This document shows positions 17,050 through 25,027 of a stretch of 64,000 nt of DNA, piece by piece (position 1 is the stretch's first letter; each line of letters begins with the position of its first letter). The position numbers and the translations under genes were made by a program. The notes below the pieces were generated by a model, which saw nothing but the letters and a program-made list of their open reading frames with translations, was not told the origin of the DNA and did not search any database. Source of the DNA: Vibrio coralliilyticus (GTDB lineage Bacteria > Pseudomonadota > Gammaproteobacteria > Enterobacterales > Vibrionaceae); contig NZ_CP024627.1 of NCBI RefSeq assembly GCF_024449095.1, positions 2,356,001-2,420,000 of the forward strand. Reading direction: 5' to 3'.

Positions 17050-17763
17050 TTACGCTTTGCCAACTTCTAGTACTTCAGCAAGTCGAACTGGCGACTCAAA
17101 GCCAGCCAGATTGAGTAGTACGTTACCATCACCTTTACCAAGCAAAACACTATTAACGTTAGCGTAAGTCGAAACTTCAAACTCTTTCGACTGCCCGTCC
17201 AGCAAACCCGATGCTTTCACATTGTATTTGCCAGCCGGCAATGGATTACCGTTTTGATCCTTACCATCCCACACGACACGGCTATCACCTGCAGGTTTTG
17301 AACCGACATCGAAGGTACGGATAAGCTGCCCCATTTGGTCTTCTACTCGCACCATCAGGTTATCAACAGATTGAGGTAGTTTGACCATGGCAGCCATGGC
17401 GCCATCATCCGCTTTCACCCCTGCAGCACCCGGGACTAAAACGTCTCGACCAACAAGTGATGAAGCCTGAAGCGCTTGATTAGAAGTCATCGACGCATTC
17501 AGTGTTTCAAACTGATTGTTCATTTTGCCGATACCATCCACCGTCGCGAACGACGCCATTTGAGCAATCATCTGGTCATTGCTAACCGGCTTAAACGGAT
17601 CTTGCTGAGCAAGCTGCTTGGTGAGCAAAGATAAGAAGTCTTCTTGTTTAAGATCCTGCTTACCTGTTGTTTCATCAGGCTTATTCTTGTCCTGAAGCTG
17701 TTTAAGCTGGTCAACATAGGACAAGCCACTTTGACCAACATTATTATTAATGCCTCCGGCCAT
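17050..17763 (-). CDS. flgD: flagellar hook-capping protein FlgD
   Basis: Scaffold cap needed for hook polymerisation and removed when the hook is complete. The 237-residue protein has the N-terminal LKQEDFLSLLTKQLAQQDPF motif (residues about 38-57) followed by DQMIAQMASFATVDGI, and a C-terminal FlgD Tudor/Ig-like region with VWDGKDQNGNPLPAGKYNV. It lies 16 nt downstream of flgC. Confidence 0.97.
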   Translation of the reverse strand: MAGGINNNVGQSGLSYVDQLKQLQDKNKPDETTGKQDLKQEDFLSLLTKQLAQQDPFKPVSNDQMIAQMASFATVDGIGKMNNQFETLNASMTSNQALQASSLVGRDVLVPGAAGVKADDGAMAAMVKLPQSVDNLMVRVEDQMGQLIRTFDVGSKPAGDSRVVWDGKDQNGNPLPAGKYNVKASGLLDGQSKEFEVSTYANVNSVLLGKGDGNVLLNLAGFESPVRLAEVLEVGKA

Positions 17764-17779
17764 AGGTTACCTCCTATCC

Positions 17780-18196
17780 TTATTGACCCATCTGCAGCGT
17801 ACGCAGCAGCATTTGTTTGCTTGCATCTGCCACTTGTACGTTGGTTTGATACGAACGAGAAGCAGATATCATATTGGCCATTTCTTCCATCACATTGACG
17901 TTTGGCTTGTAGATATAGCCATCATCATTTGCAAGTGGATGATCTGGGTTGTACTCCGCATCCAGCGGCTTATCACTTTCAACAATCCCTAACACTTGTA
18001 CCGGTACCGAATGGTCACGACCATACTTAGCCTTACTTAACTCAGCACCAAACACAGCGTGACGAGCTTTATAAGTGTCTTTTGCAGAGCTTGAGACACT
18101 ATCAGCATTTGCCAGATTGCTTGAGGTCGTATTTAGACGAACAGATTCAGCGCTCATGGCAGAGCCAGTTACATTAAAAACGTTAAATAAGCTCAT
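17780..18196 (-). CDS. flgC: flagellar proximal rod protein FlgC
   Basis: Rod subunit of 138 residues. It has the axial motif SNLANADSVSS near the N-terminus (within RLNTTSSNLANADSV) and a C-terminal helix VMEEMANMISASRSYQTNVQ. It directly abuts flgB (stop of flgB at 18197, start of flgC at 18196), indicating tight translational coupling. Confidence 0.97.
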   Translation of the reverse strand: MSLFNVFNVTGSAMSAESVRLNTTSSNLANADSVSSSAKDTYKARHAVFGAELSKAKYGRDHSVPVQVLGIVESDKPLDAEYNPDHPLANDDGYIYKPNVNVMEEMANMISASRSYQTNVQVADASKQMLLRTLQMGQ

Positions 18197-18595
18197 CTAG
18201 TTACTCCCCTTTAATGCTTTCGTTAAGTTCTTGAATTTACTTCCTAAGAAGTCAAGTGATGCCTGATGTCTGATTTGGTTCTGCATAAATAAGTTACGCT
18301 CCAAATCGACATCAACCGTGTTGCCATCACCCGTGTCGGGTTGTGTTGGAAGACGATACATAACTTCCCCAGTCACCCTAGTAGAGGCAGGAATATGCCG
18401 ACTATCGGTACGGCTAAGTCCAATGCTTTCCCCCGATGTTGCCGCCTGCAATGCCTTTTGGAAGTCCATGCCTTTCGATTTGTAGCCAGGAGTGTTCGCT
18501 TGGGCAATGTTGGTGGAAATCACCTCAGCATTGCGTTCACGAACGCCCACCGTGTATTGGTGGATACCTAATGCGTTGTCGAAAGAAATAGCCAT
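18197..18595 (-). CDS. flgB: flagellar proximal rod protein FlgB
   Basis: Proximal rod subunit of 132 residues beginning MAISFDNALGIHQYTVGVRE with the motif STNIAQANTPGYKSKGMDF. It is the first gene of the flgBCDE unit. Two -24/-12 elements lie upstream, at 18640-18653 and 18695-18708. Confidence 0.97.
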   Translation of the reverse strand: MAISFDNALGIHQYTVGVRERNAEVISTNIAQANTPGYKSKGMDFQKALQAATSGESIGLSRTDSRHIPASTRVTGEVMYRLPTQPDTGDGNTVDVDLERNLFMQNQIRHQASLDFLGSKFKNLTKALKGSN

Positions 18596-18638
18596 GTTAA
18601 CCTCTACTCAAGAACTGACCGTTACTACTAGATAACAA

Positions 18639-18655
18639 AGCAATTAGCGTACCAA
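18639..18655 (-). promoter_or_regulatory. sigma-54 promoter 1 of flgBCDE
   Basis: On the minus strand TTGGTACGCTAATTGCT: TGGTACG-N4-TTGCT with GG-N10-GC spacing. The predicted start is about 33 nt before the flgB ATG. Confidence 0.82.
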
Positions 18656-18693
18656 CTTTAGTTAACTCGTAATTTCTTTGCTCTTTGCTTCTC

Positions 18694-18710
18694 AGCAATT
18701 ACCACGCCAA
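18694..18710 (-). promoter_or_regulatory. possible sigma-54 promoter 2 of flgBCDE
   Basis: On the minus strand TTGGCGTGGTAATTGCT, again GG-N10-GC, sharing TAATTGCT with promoter 1 and lying exactly 55 bp upstream of it. It could be a second promoter or a decoy. Confidence 0.55.
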
Positions 18711-18772
18711 AGAGTGGAATCGTGGAGCAATGGAATGTCACTGTAAGTATAGAGAAATAATCCCAATACGAA

Positions 18773-18797
18773 AAAGCCCAGCGTGTAGCTGGGCTTT
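18773..18797 (-). terminator. rho-independent terminator of cheV-cheR
   Basis: On the minus strand AAAGCCCAGC-TACAC-GCTGGGCTTT followed by TTCG, 18 nt past the cheR stop. The T tract is short (TTTTT including the stem end). Confidence 0.8.
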
Positions 18798-18815
18798 GAG
18801 TGGAATGTATTCGTC

Positions 18816-19643
18816 TTATTTAAGTTTATAGATAATACCAGGATTACAGCGGACCATCTCGAAACGATCTGTTAACCCAGTTAAAGATTCAGACGCACCA
18901 AGTAGTAGGTATCCACCTGGATTTAAACTGTTGGCCATCTGATTTAAAACCTGTGACTTCATATCTGGAGAGAAATAAATCAACACATTACGACAGAAAA
19001 TGATGTCAAACTTACCCAGTAAAGCATAACTATCCATCAAGTTTTGTGGACGAAAATTAACTAATCGCTTTACATTGTCTTTGACTTTCATTCGACCATC
19101 ACCAGCATCTTCAAAGAAATTGCGACGACGCTCAGGCGATAGGCCACGTCCTAAAGCCAAATTGTCATAAACACCAGCACGACACATGTCTAACATACTG
19201 GCTGAAATATCCGTTGCCGTTACCGATACGCTCGGCAACATTCCTGGTTTGCGTTGCTGAGTTTCCAAGATAGTCATTGCCATCGAATACGGCTCTTGGC
19301 CTGAAGAACTTGCCGCTGACCAAATTTTAATTGGCCGTTTATTTGCCGCTGCTTCCGGCAACAGTTTGTTAGCAAGGACTTCAAACGGATAAGTATCACG
19401 AAACCACAAGGTTTCATTGGTGGTCATGGCATCAACAGCGGCAACTCGTAATTCACGGTTACGGCCAGTGACAACATCTCGTAATAGATCAGACAAAGAG
19501 CTGAGCTTAAACTTTGTCACCAGAGGGCTTAAGCGACTCCTCACCAAATACTGCTTGCTGTCACCTAGTACGATGCCACATTGAGATTCTAAGAAACGGC
19601 TGAAATCACGATATTCTTGATCGCTTATAGTTATCGCTGTCAT
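18816..19643 (-). CDS. cheR: chemotaxis methyltransferase CheR
   Basis: Methylates glutamates of methyl-accepting chemotaxis proteins using S-adenosylmethionine for adaptation. The 275-residue protein has the N-terminal alpha-helical CheR domain (residues 1-75) and the C-terminal methyltransferase domain with WSAASSSGQEPYSMAM (SAM-binding loop), VTATDIS, and FDIIFCRNVLIYF. It follows cheV by 10 nt; cheV-cheR beside flgB is the usual arrangement in Vibrio. Confidence 0.96.
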   Translation of the reverse strand: MTAITISDQEYRDFSRFLESQCGIVLGDSKQYLVRSRLSPLVTKFKLSSLSDLLRDVVTGRNRELRVAAVDAMTTNETLWFRDTYPFEVLANKLLPEAAANKRPIKIWSAASSSGQEPYSMAMTILETQQRKPGMLPSVSVTATDISASMLDMCRAGVYDNLALGRGLSPERRRNFFEDAGDGRMKVKDNVKRLVNFRPQNLMDSYALLGKFDIIFCRNVLIYFSPDMKSQVLNQMANSLNPGGYLLLGASESLTGLTDRFEMVRCNPGIIYKLK

Positions 19644-19653
19644 TTACTTCTCT

Positions 19654-20580
19654 TTATTCAGTAAGCGCAGTCTTCACTGCATTACCAAGCTCATCTGGAT
19701 TGAATTTAGCAATAAAGGAGTTGGCTCCCACGCGTTCAACCATTGCTTGGTTAAATACACCACTGAGTGATGAATGGAGAATTACATAAAGATCTTTAAG
19801 ATCAGGGTTGCGCCTAATTTCGGCAGTTAATGTATAGCCATCCATTTCAGGCATCTCGATATCAGAGATAACCAAAGAAATCTGATCGTAAATACTCCCT
19901 TCTGCCGCCATTTCAACAAGTTTTTCATACGCTTGCTTACCATCAATTACGGCCACCGCTTCAAAACCTAGTGATGTGATTGCACGCTCAACCTGCTTAC
20001 GGGCAACCGTTGAGTCATCTGCAATCAAAATACGACGAACAATCTCTTTCTCTGATTGAACCTGGGCAATCTCTTCCCCAATGGTTGAGTCCATGGTTTC
20101 ATCGACTGGCGCGATTTCTGCTAGGATTTTTTCTACATCGAGAATTTCAACCAGTTCATTATCAATGTTGGTCACGGCAGTCAAATAGTTGGATTTACCA
20201 GCCCCTTCAGGCGGTGGCAGAATCGCTTCCCAGTGCATGTTAATAATACGCTCAACGGAAGTAACCAAAAAGGCCTGAATGGTTCTGTTAAACTCAGCAA
20301 TAACAACAAAGGCTTTGTCCACATCAGTAGTCGGCCTGCCACCAACAGCCAGACTTAAATCAATAACGGAAACAGTATGGCCACGGATATGAGCCACACC
20401 TTTAACGAGATGGTGTAAGTTTGGCATTGAAGTAAGCTTAGGGCACTGAAGAACTTCTTTTACCTTAAATACGTTAATACCGTAACGCTGTCGCCCCATT
20501 AGGCGAAATGTTAGGAGTTCTAGTCGGTTTTGACCGACGAGTTGCGTACGCTGATTCACCGAATCAAGAATACCCGTCAT
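19654..20580 (-). CDS. cheV: chemotaxis coupling/response protein CheV
   Basis: Fusion of a CheW-like coupling domain (residues about 18-165, with RYGINVFKVKEVLQ and VAHIRGHTVSVIDL) and a receiver domain (residues about 182-308, ILIADDS, LVISDIEMPEMDGY). The predicted phospho-acceptor is Asp240. It links receptors to CheA and probably tunes adaptation by its phosphorylation. It starts 80 nt from the divergent flgA. Confidence 0.96.
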   Translation of the reverse strand: MTGILDSVNQRTQLVGQNRLELLTFRLMGRQRYGINVFKVKEVLQCPKLTSMPNLHHLVKGVAHIRGHTVSVIDLSLAVGGRPTTDVDKAFVVIAEFNRTIQAFLVTSVERIINMHWEAILPPPEGAGKSNYLTAVTNIDNELVEILDVEKILAEIAPVDETMDSTIGEEIAQVQSEKEIVRRILIADDSTVARKQVERAITSLGFEAVAVIDGKQAYEKLVEMAAEGSIYDQISLVISDIEMPEMDGYTLTAEIRRNPDLKDLYVILHSSLSGVFNQAMVERVGANSFIAKFNPDELGNAVKTALTE

Positions 20581-20660
20581 AAGCTCATCTCCATCTCAAA
20601 CTTTCATGCTAAAAAAATGGTAGTCTACTAACGGCCATGTAAAACTATTAGAGAAAAAGA

Positions 20661-21407
20661 ATGACATACCTTAAATCACACTTATGCTCATTTTCCATAA
20701 CTAATTGTAGAGCTTTCTATAAAAACTTTTATAAGTCTATCGTCTTTTTATGCTTTTTCTTTAGTTTTTCAGCAACATCAGCCACGTCTGAGCAAATTAT
20801 CGCTATCCAGCAAGCCGCAGAAGAGTACATTCTCTCGACGATTCAATGGCCAGAAGACGGCACTTTAGATGCCACAGCGGCAAATATTGACAACCGTGTC
20901 TTTGCCACAGACTGCCCAAGTAACCTTGAAACCTCCTCATCTTCAACCAACCCTAACGCCAGCAATATCACCGTGTTAGTAGAGTGTAGCGAAGATAACT
21001 GGAAGTTATATGTTCCTGTCAGACTAACCCGAACGGGCCCTCAAGTGACCTTAACAGGTCCTCTAAGCCGGGGGCAAATCATCTCACGTAATGATGTCAC
21101 TATTAATATGGTAGACTTGCAACGCTTCAGGCGGCAAGGCTTTTCCAACATTGATGACGTAATTGGAGCAAAAACAAAGAAAAACTTACGTGCTGGCGAA
21201 ATCATTGAAAGCAATGATGTATGTGTAGTTTGCCGCAATGAAACCGTCACAATCAAAGCGGTAAAAGCTGGTATGACCATCACAACCAAAGGCACAGCAC
21301 TGACCGATGGGTCACATGGTGAGCAGATAAGAGTGAAAAATACAAAATCCAACCGTATAATTGAAGGGAGAGTCACTGGGATCTCGGAAGTAACGGTTGT
21401 TTTCTGA
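20661..21407 (+). CDS. flgA: flagellar P-ring chaperone FlgA
   Basis: Periplasmic chaperone for FlgI assembly. The 248-residue precursor has an unusually long basic N-region before the hydrophobic core SIVFLCFFFSFSATSATS (residues about 26-43). The C-terminal SAF-like region carries GPLSRGQIISRNDV, LRAGEIIESNDV and VKNTKSNRIIEGRVTG. The ATG at 20661 has a purine-rich AGAGAAAAAG site. I could not find a clear -24/-12 element in the 80 nt shared with cheV. Confidence 0.93.
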   Translation: MTYLKSHLCSFSITNCRAFYKNFYKSIVFLCFFFSFSATSATSEQIIAIQQAAEEYILSTIQWPEDGTLDATAANIDNRVFATDCPSNLETSSSSTNPNASNITVLVECSEDNWKLYVPVRLTRTGPQVTLTGPLSRGQIISRNDVTINMVDLQRFRRQGFSNIDDVIGAKTKKNLRAGEIIESNDVCVVCRNETVTIKAVKAGMTITTKGTALTDGSHGEQIRVKNTKSNRIIEGRVTGISEVTVVF

Positions 21408-21424
21408 TCAATCCAAAAAAAGCC

Positions 21425-21451
21425 TAAAGTAATCCCTACTCTAGTCGATAT
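21425..21451 (+). promoter_or_regulatory. sigma-28 (FliA) promoter of flgMN
   Basis: TAAAGTAA, exactly 11 nt, then GTCGATAT, matching the sigma-28 consensus. It sits between flgA and flgM with a leader of about 31 nt and lets flgM be made when FliA is free, as known for V. cholerae class IV genes. Confidence 0.82.
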
Positions 21452-21489
21452 TGACAACATAAGATTCTAAACACGAAAGGCTCACACAC

Positions 21490-21807
21490 ATGGCAGGTAT
21501 TGATAACATACGCTCTGGGCAGTCGCTCACCACGTCGACAAGAAGCACTGCGCGTAATGAAAATAACACTTCGGCAAGCACTGACTCGGCAAAAAAGTCA
21601 GATGTGGCAAAAGACTCAGTATCCTTGAGCCAACAAGGTAAGGCAGTCGGTGAAATGCACACTCAACTTGCTAGCCAGCCAAGTTTTGATCAAGCAAAAG
21701 TGGCTGCAATCAAAGAAGCTATTGCTAATGGTTCCTACAGCGTAGATCCGCAAAAGCTAGCCGATAATATGATCAAGTTCGAAAAAGAACTTGGCGGTTT
21801 CGAGTAA
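21490..21807 (+). CDS. flgM: anti-sigma-28 factor FlgM
   Basis: Binds FliA until it is secreted through the hook-basal body. The 105-residue protein has the low-complexity Ser/Thr-rich N-terminus (QSLTTSTRSTARNENNTSA) and the conserved C-terminal FliA-binding part (QAKVAAIKEAIANGSYSVDP, then LADNMIKFE). It lies 82 nt after flgA behind its own sigma-28 promoter and 12 nt before flgN. Confidence 0.95.
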   Translation: MAGIDNIRSGQSLTTSTRSTARNENNTSASTDSAKKSDVAKDSVSLSQQGKAVGEMHTQLASQPSFDQAKVAAIKEAIANGSYSVDPQKLADNMIKFEKELGGFE

Positions 21808-21819
21808 CGAGTTTCTATT

Positions 21820-22245
21820 ATGGCAGCCCTAAGCAGCTTAATTGAATTTCAGCTTAAAAGTGCCACTGACTTATCTCTGTTGCTCGAGAAAGAAAAAGCG
21901 GCAATTACCAGCCGAGTCGCCAAAGACATTGAGCAAGTTGCTAAAGAAAAACTGACTCTGATTAACCAACTTCAGCAAACCGACCAGCGCATTAGCCAGC
22001 ATCCAGATGTTGCGACTTTATCTACCGACCCAGAGTTGAGCCCTCTGGTTGATAAAATTCGTACTATCGTTCATGACTGTCAACAAGCTAATGCCGTGAA
22101 TGGTGAAGCACTGCAAAGAGCACAGCTGAGTTTTAATAAACTCAATAACCTAATGCAGCAAAGCCAAGGCAAACTCGGCATGACCTACACAGCTGAAGGG
22201 CAGACCAAAAATGTCACAACACTCGGCACAAACATTAAAGCCTAG
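21820..22245 (+). CDS. flgN: flagellar export chaperone FlgN
   Basis: Cytoplasmic chaperone for the hook-associated proteins FlgK and FlgL. The 141-residue, largely helical protein has long coiled-coil segments (EKEKAAITSRVAKDIEQVAK) and the LTLINQLQQTDQRI stretch typical of FlgN. It is co-transcribed with flgM; a terminator follows 14 nt after the stop. Confidence 0.92.
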   Translation: MAALSSLIEFQLKSATDLSLLLEKEKAAITSRVAKDIEQVAKEKLTLINQLQQTDQRISQHPDVATLSTDPELSPLVDKIRTIVHDCQQANAVNGEALQRAQLSFNKLNNLMQQSQGKLGMTYTAEGQTKNVTTLGTNIKA

Positions 22246-22258
22246 TATCAGAATCTAA

Positions 22259-22290
22259 AAAAGCGGCAAACATTGCCGCTTTTATTTTGC
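22259..22290. terminator. terminator between flgN and flgP
   Basis: Stem AAAAGCGGCAA / TTGCCGCTTTT with an ACA loop, followed by ATTTTG on the plus strand and by a T run on the minus strand. It can serve the convergent flgMN and flgOP transcripts. Confidence 0.85.
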
Positions 22291-22307
22291 TCGAAGATTA
22301 GAAAGAA

Positions 22308-22739
22308 TTAGAAAAGGGTTTGCTGACGTTTTTCCGGTACGACCTGAACTTCACCATAGTCGCGCAGCTTGTTCATCTTCTTGATGTCCAATCGCAGTTC
22401 AGTCACATAGCTGTCACCCACTTTATAACTACGCACCACTTCGGCACCTCGGATGACCCCATCCACAGCACCTGATGTCAACTCTGTCCCCAAACGTTGA
22501 TCCTGAAGATCAGCACGGCCACTGACTCGCATACCATACACTTGCTCTGCAAGCTCACGGTAGGCATCTATTTTTGAAGCACGCATCGCGCGAACCTGAC
22601 GCTCTTCATCAGTACGACCTTTTTGCTCACTGATATTGGCATAGCCTACCGCGGTTAACCAATCATCTGGGCGCATAGTCTGCAAAGGCTGACAGCCAAC
22701 CATGATTAGTGCAACAGCCAGTAAAAGTAACTTCTTCAT
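22308..22739 (-). CDS. flgP: flagellar outer-membrane lipoprotein FlgP
   Basis: Outer-membrane lipoprotein required for normal motility in Vibrio, thought to form an accessory ring near the L ring. The 143-residue precursor has a lipoprotein signal MKKLLLLAVALIMVGCQPL with lipobox IMVGC (Cys16). The mature domain includes VRAMRASKIDAYRELAEQVY, the LPP20-like segment. It follows flgO by 9 nt. Confidence 0.92.
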   Translation of the reverse strand: MKKLLLLAVALIMVGCQPLQTMRPDDWLTAVGYANISEQKGRTDEERQVRAMRASKIDAYRELAEQVYGMRVSGRADLQDQRLGTELTSGAVDGVIRGAEVVRSYKVGDSYVTELRLDIKKMNKLRDYGEVQVVPEKRQQTLF

Positions 22740-22748
22740 CTCAACTCC

Positions 22749-23384
22749 CTATGGACGCAGAATAACCGTATACGGTTGTCTTATTGTAGGGTCAGAGCGA
22801 ATCAAAACACCATCCTCAGTTCGGATACTGTTAAGTGTGTCTAAGTCACGACCAATACGATCAGCAGGTAGGAAGCCTTGAGCTGTCGCGACAACCACAC
22901 GAGACTGCATACCAACCACTCGCGCATTGACTAGGACGCCGCCTTCCTGACGTAACATGGTTCCTGTCAGGACGTATTGAATATCCTGCTCCTGCGACAA
23001 ATCTTTCCAATCGCGACTGAAGGCAAAGTCACCTTGCTGAGTGACTTGAATAGAGCCCGTCGTTTTGTAGTCGACGACTTTAAAGCCGCGACGTTGGAAT
23101 TGGTGGATAAATCCTTCGGATACAGAGTTACCTAACCAATTCGTTGCGTCCATATTTTGTAAATCAACAAAAGAAGTAACGGCAATAGGTGTCCGCGCTG
23201 ACACACTGGTGTTCGAAACCACCAGTTCTTCAGTCATACTTTCAATAAAGAAGTCAAGAGTATGACGCGGACTCTCCATCAGCATAAACTGCGAACCTGG
23301 ATACGGTTCTTTACCGTTGTATATTGGGGCATAGGCACAAGCAGTGAGAAACACCACCGGCACTAGCATTAGCCATTTTTTCAT
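22749..23384 (-). CDS. flgO: flagellar outer-membrane lipoprotein FlgO
   Basis: Partner of FlgP in the H-ring region of Vibrio polar flagella. The 211-residue precursor starts with a lipoprotein signal MKKWLMLVPVVFLTACAYAP (lipobox FLTAC, Cys16). It continues with a FlgO domain (IAVTSFVDLQNMDATNWLG and YVLTGTMLRQEGGVLVNARV). It is divergent from flgT across a 164-nt region with sigma-54 elements in both directions. Confidence 0.92.
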   Translation of the reverse strand: MKKWLMLVPVVFLTACAYAPIYNGKEPYPGSQFMLMESPRHTLDFFIESMTEELVVSNTSVSARTPIAVTSFVDLQNMDATNWLGNSVSEGFIHQFQRRGFKVVDYKTTGSIQVTQQGDFAFSRDWKDLSQEQDIQYVLTGTMLRQEGGVLVNARVVGMQSRVVVATAQGFLPADRIGRDLDTLNSIRTEDGVLIRSDPTIRQPYTVILRP

Positions 23385-23445
23385 TCTCTAATCTCCGATA
23401 TATATTAGGCACTGATTTGTCCCATTCTCTATCACTCATAAAAAG

Positions 23446-23461
23446 TGGAACATTCTTTGCT
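23446..23461 (+). promoter_or_regulatory. sigma-54 promoter of flgT
   Basis: TGGAACATTCTTTGCT: GG (23447-23448), 10 nt, GC (23459-23460) with TTTGCT at -12. It lies downstream of the longest possible flgT start, which supports the start at 23549. Confidence 0.72.
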
Positions 23462-23487
23462 TTTCTAAATCTGCAACCATTCAGAAC

Positions 23488-23503
23488 GGCAATGCCTAAA
23501 CCA
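23488..23503 (-). promoter_or_regulatory. candidate sigma-54 promoter of flgOP
   Basis: On the minus strand TGGTTTAGGCATTGCC: GG (23502-23501), 10 nt, GC (23490-23489) with TTGCC at -12. The leader to the flgO ATG would be about 93 nt. Confidence 0.55.
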
Positions 23504-23548
23504 GCTAAGATAGAGAAAGCAAAAAATGAACCAACTTGGAAGATGAAT

Positions 23549-24682
23549 ATGAAAAAAATGCTTCTTATCATGATTTCAACCATTTATGCCTCACTGTACA
23601 CGAGTATAGTGTCAGCCGGATGGTATGAAGTAACGGGTACCGCTACTGTGGTCTCCTCCGAAGAAGTCGCACGTATTCATGCCTTGGAAGATGCCATTTT
23701 TAAGGCCATCAGCTTCTCTGGCGCAGATATCGGCAGCATCTCCAATTTGAGGCCACTCCTAGAAAGCGAACGCAAGGAGTATCAGTTCAGCAATACGGAA
23801 GTCCGCTACATCGTGGTCGATGAGCAGAAGGTGCGTAATGGCGTCATGTTTGTCAAAGCACGTATTGATATTTACCCATCGGCAACAGCTTGCCATGTCA
23901 GCCAGTATAAAAAGACCTTCCTAGTCGGCAACATAGATGTTGCTTCACCTCAACAAGCGGTGATGGGCCAGATTTATAGCGTCGGTGATGACTTCGCTAC
24001 AGTGATCAATCGCCAGCTTGATCAGCAATCAGCCAACTTTGTTTCTGTGGGGACAACCGATTATCAAATCAGTAAACGTTATCCAGAACGACTTAAAATG
24101 ATTGCACAGGATACTGGTGCACAATACATCATCGGTGGTGTTATTACCGATTTAACCGCCACTATAGAACAGAAATTATTGAAAGATGACATCATCAATC
24201 GTCAGTTTGCTCTTGAAATGACAGTGTTTGATGGCAAGACGGGAAATGAGGTTTATAACCGAAATTATCGTGAAGTCGCTCGCTGGCCATTTCCAAAAAC
24301 CAGCCAAGTCGATACTAAGAGTGCTCGCTTCTGGGCATCAACCTACGGTGATATGATGCTGCGCGTCAGTCGTAATATCATGTTGGATCTAGAATCCGAA
24401 GTGTCATGCAAAATCACGCTCCCGGAGATCATTTCAAAATGGGACAACATTCTCACCATGGATCTCGGACGCATTCATGGTGTCCAGCTCGGCGATAAGC
24501 TCAAACTTTGGCACACAGGCTCTTTCATTGATCAACGCGGCTTACCAAGAAACAAAGTCACTGAGTCAAACATTACTTTGACAGTATCTAGAGTGTATGA
24601 AAACGAAGCGGAATTAACAGTAGACCAGCCCGAACTCGCAGGCAGTATTCAAATTGGCGATGTTATGCACAAGATGCTATAA
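23549..24682 (+). CDS. flgT: flagellar H-ring assembly protein FlgT
   Basis: Periplasmic protein that builds the H ring around the LP ring of sodium-driven Vibrio motors and helps MotX/MotY (T ring) assemble. The 377-residue precursor starts with a Sec signal (MKKMLLIMISTIYASLYTSI followed by VSA) and the mature protein begins GWYEVTGTATV. The ATG at 23549 has GGAAG 7 nt upstream and gives the same length as V. alginolyticus FlgT; the open frame extends 132 nt upstream but crosses the promoter. Confidence 0.93.
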   Translation: MKKMLLIMISTIYASLYTSIVSAGWYEVTGTATVVSSEEVARIHALEDAIFKAISFSGADIGSISNLRPLLESERKEYQFSNTEVRYIVVDEQKVRNGVMFVKARIDIYPSATACHVSQYKKTFLVGNIDVASPQQAVMGQIYSVGDDFATVINRQLDQQSANFVSVGTTDYQISKRYPERLKMIAQDTGAQYIIGGVITDLTATIEQKLLKDDIINRQFALEMTVFDGKTGNEVYNRNYREVARWPFPKTSQVDTKSARFWASTYGDMMLRVSRNIMLDLESEVSCKITLPEIISKWDNILTMDLGRIHGVQLGDKLKLWHTGSFIDQRGLPRNKVTESNITLTVSRVYENEAELTVDQPELAGSIQIGDVMHKML

Positions 24683-24734
24683 ATCCGTGAGCTAAGGTTT
24701 AACAACTTGATTTAATTAAGTATGATGGCAATAA

Positions 24735-24811
24735 GCTCCCGTGGCACAGCTGGATAGCGCGATCCCCTCCTAAGGGATAGGTCACAGGTTCGAATCCTGT
24801 CGGGAGCGCCA
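24735..24811 (+). tRNA. tRNA-Arg(CCU)
   Basis: 77-nt cloverleaf with acceptor GCTCCCG/CGGGAGC, anticodon loop CTCCTAA (anticodon CCT) and encoded CCA. Single gene, followed by its own terminator. No integrase or repeated 3' end was seen nearby, so there is no sign of an integrated element here. Confidence 0.95.
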
Positions 24812-24822
24812 TATCATATTGA

Positions 24823-24856
24823 GGCCAGATCTAAACCCAATAGATCTGGTCTTTTC
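24823..24856 (+). terminator. terminator of tRNA-Arg
   Basis: Stem GGCCAGATCTA / TAGATCTGGTC (one G-T pair) with a 7-nt loop followed by TTTT. Confidence 0.85.
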
Positions 24857-24964
24857 ATATCTTTCACTCTGCTCTACTTATATCTCAATTATCTCGATTA
24901 CTTTTCTGCAAAATGAACCTTCTGAACTAGATGAAAGTTCCAACTACGCATAGATAATCCCACC

Positions 24965-25002
24965 AAAAGAAAGAAGCTCGACCACAAATGGCCGAGCTTC
25001 TT
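24965..25002 (-). terminator. terminator of the methyltransferase gene
   Basis: On the minus strand AAGAAGCTCG / CGAGCTTCTT with an inner CCA/TGG extension, followed by TCTTTT, 26 nt after the stop. Confidence 0.85.
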
Positions 25003-25027
25003 GCTGGATAGTTAGTACCTCTACTCA

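Noticed and set aside
21041..21662. Open frames antisense to flgA and flgM
   Set aside because: They are shadows of well-supported genes and would run through the sigma-28 promoter of flgMN.
23417..23548. Longer start for FlgT
   Set aside because: It would place coding sequence across a sigma-54 promoter and put 44 residues before the signal peptide; the ATG at 23549 has a better ribosome-binding site.
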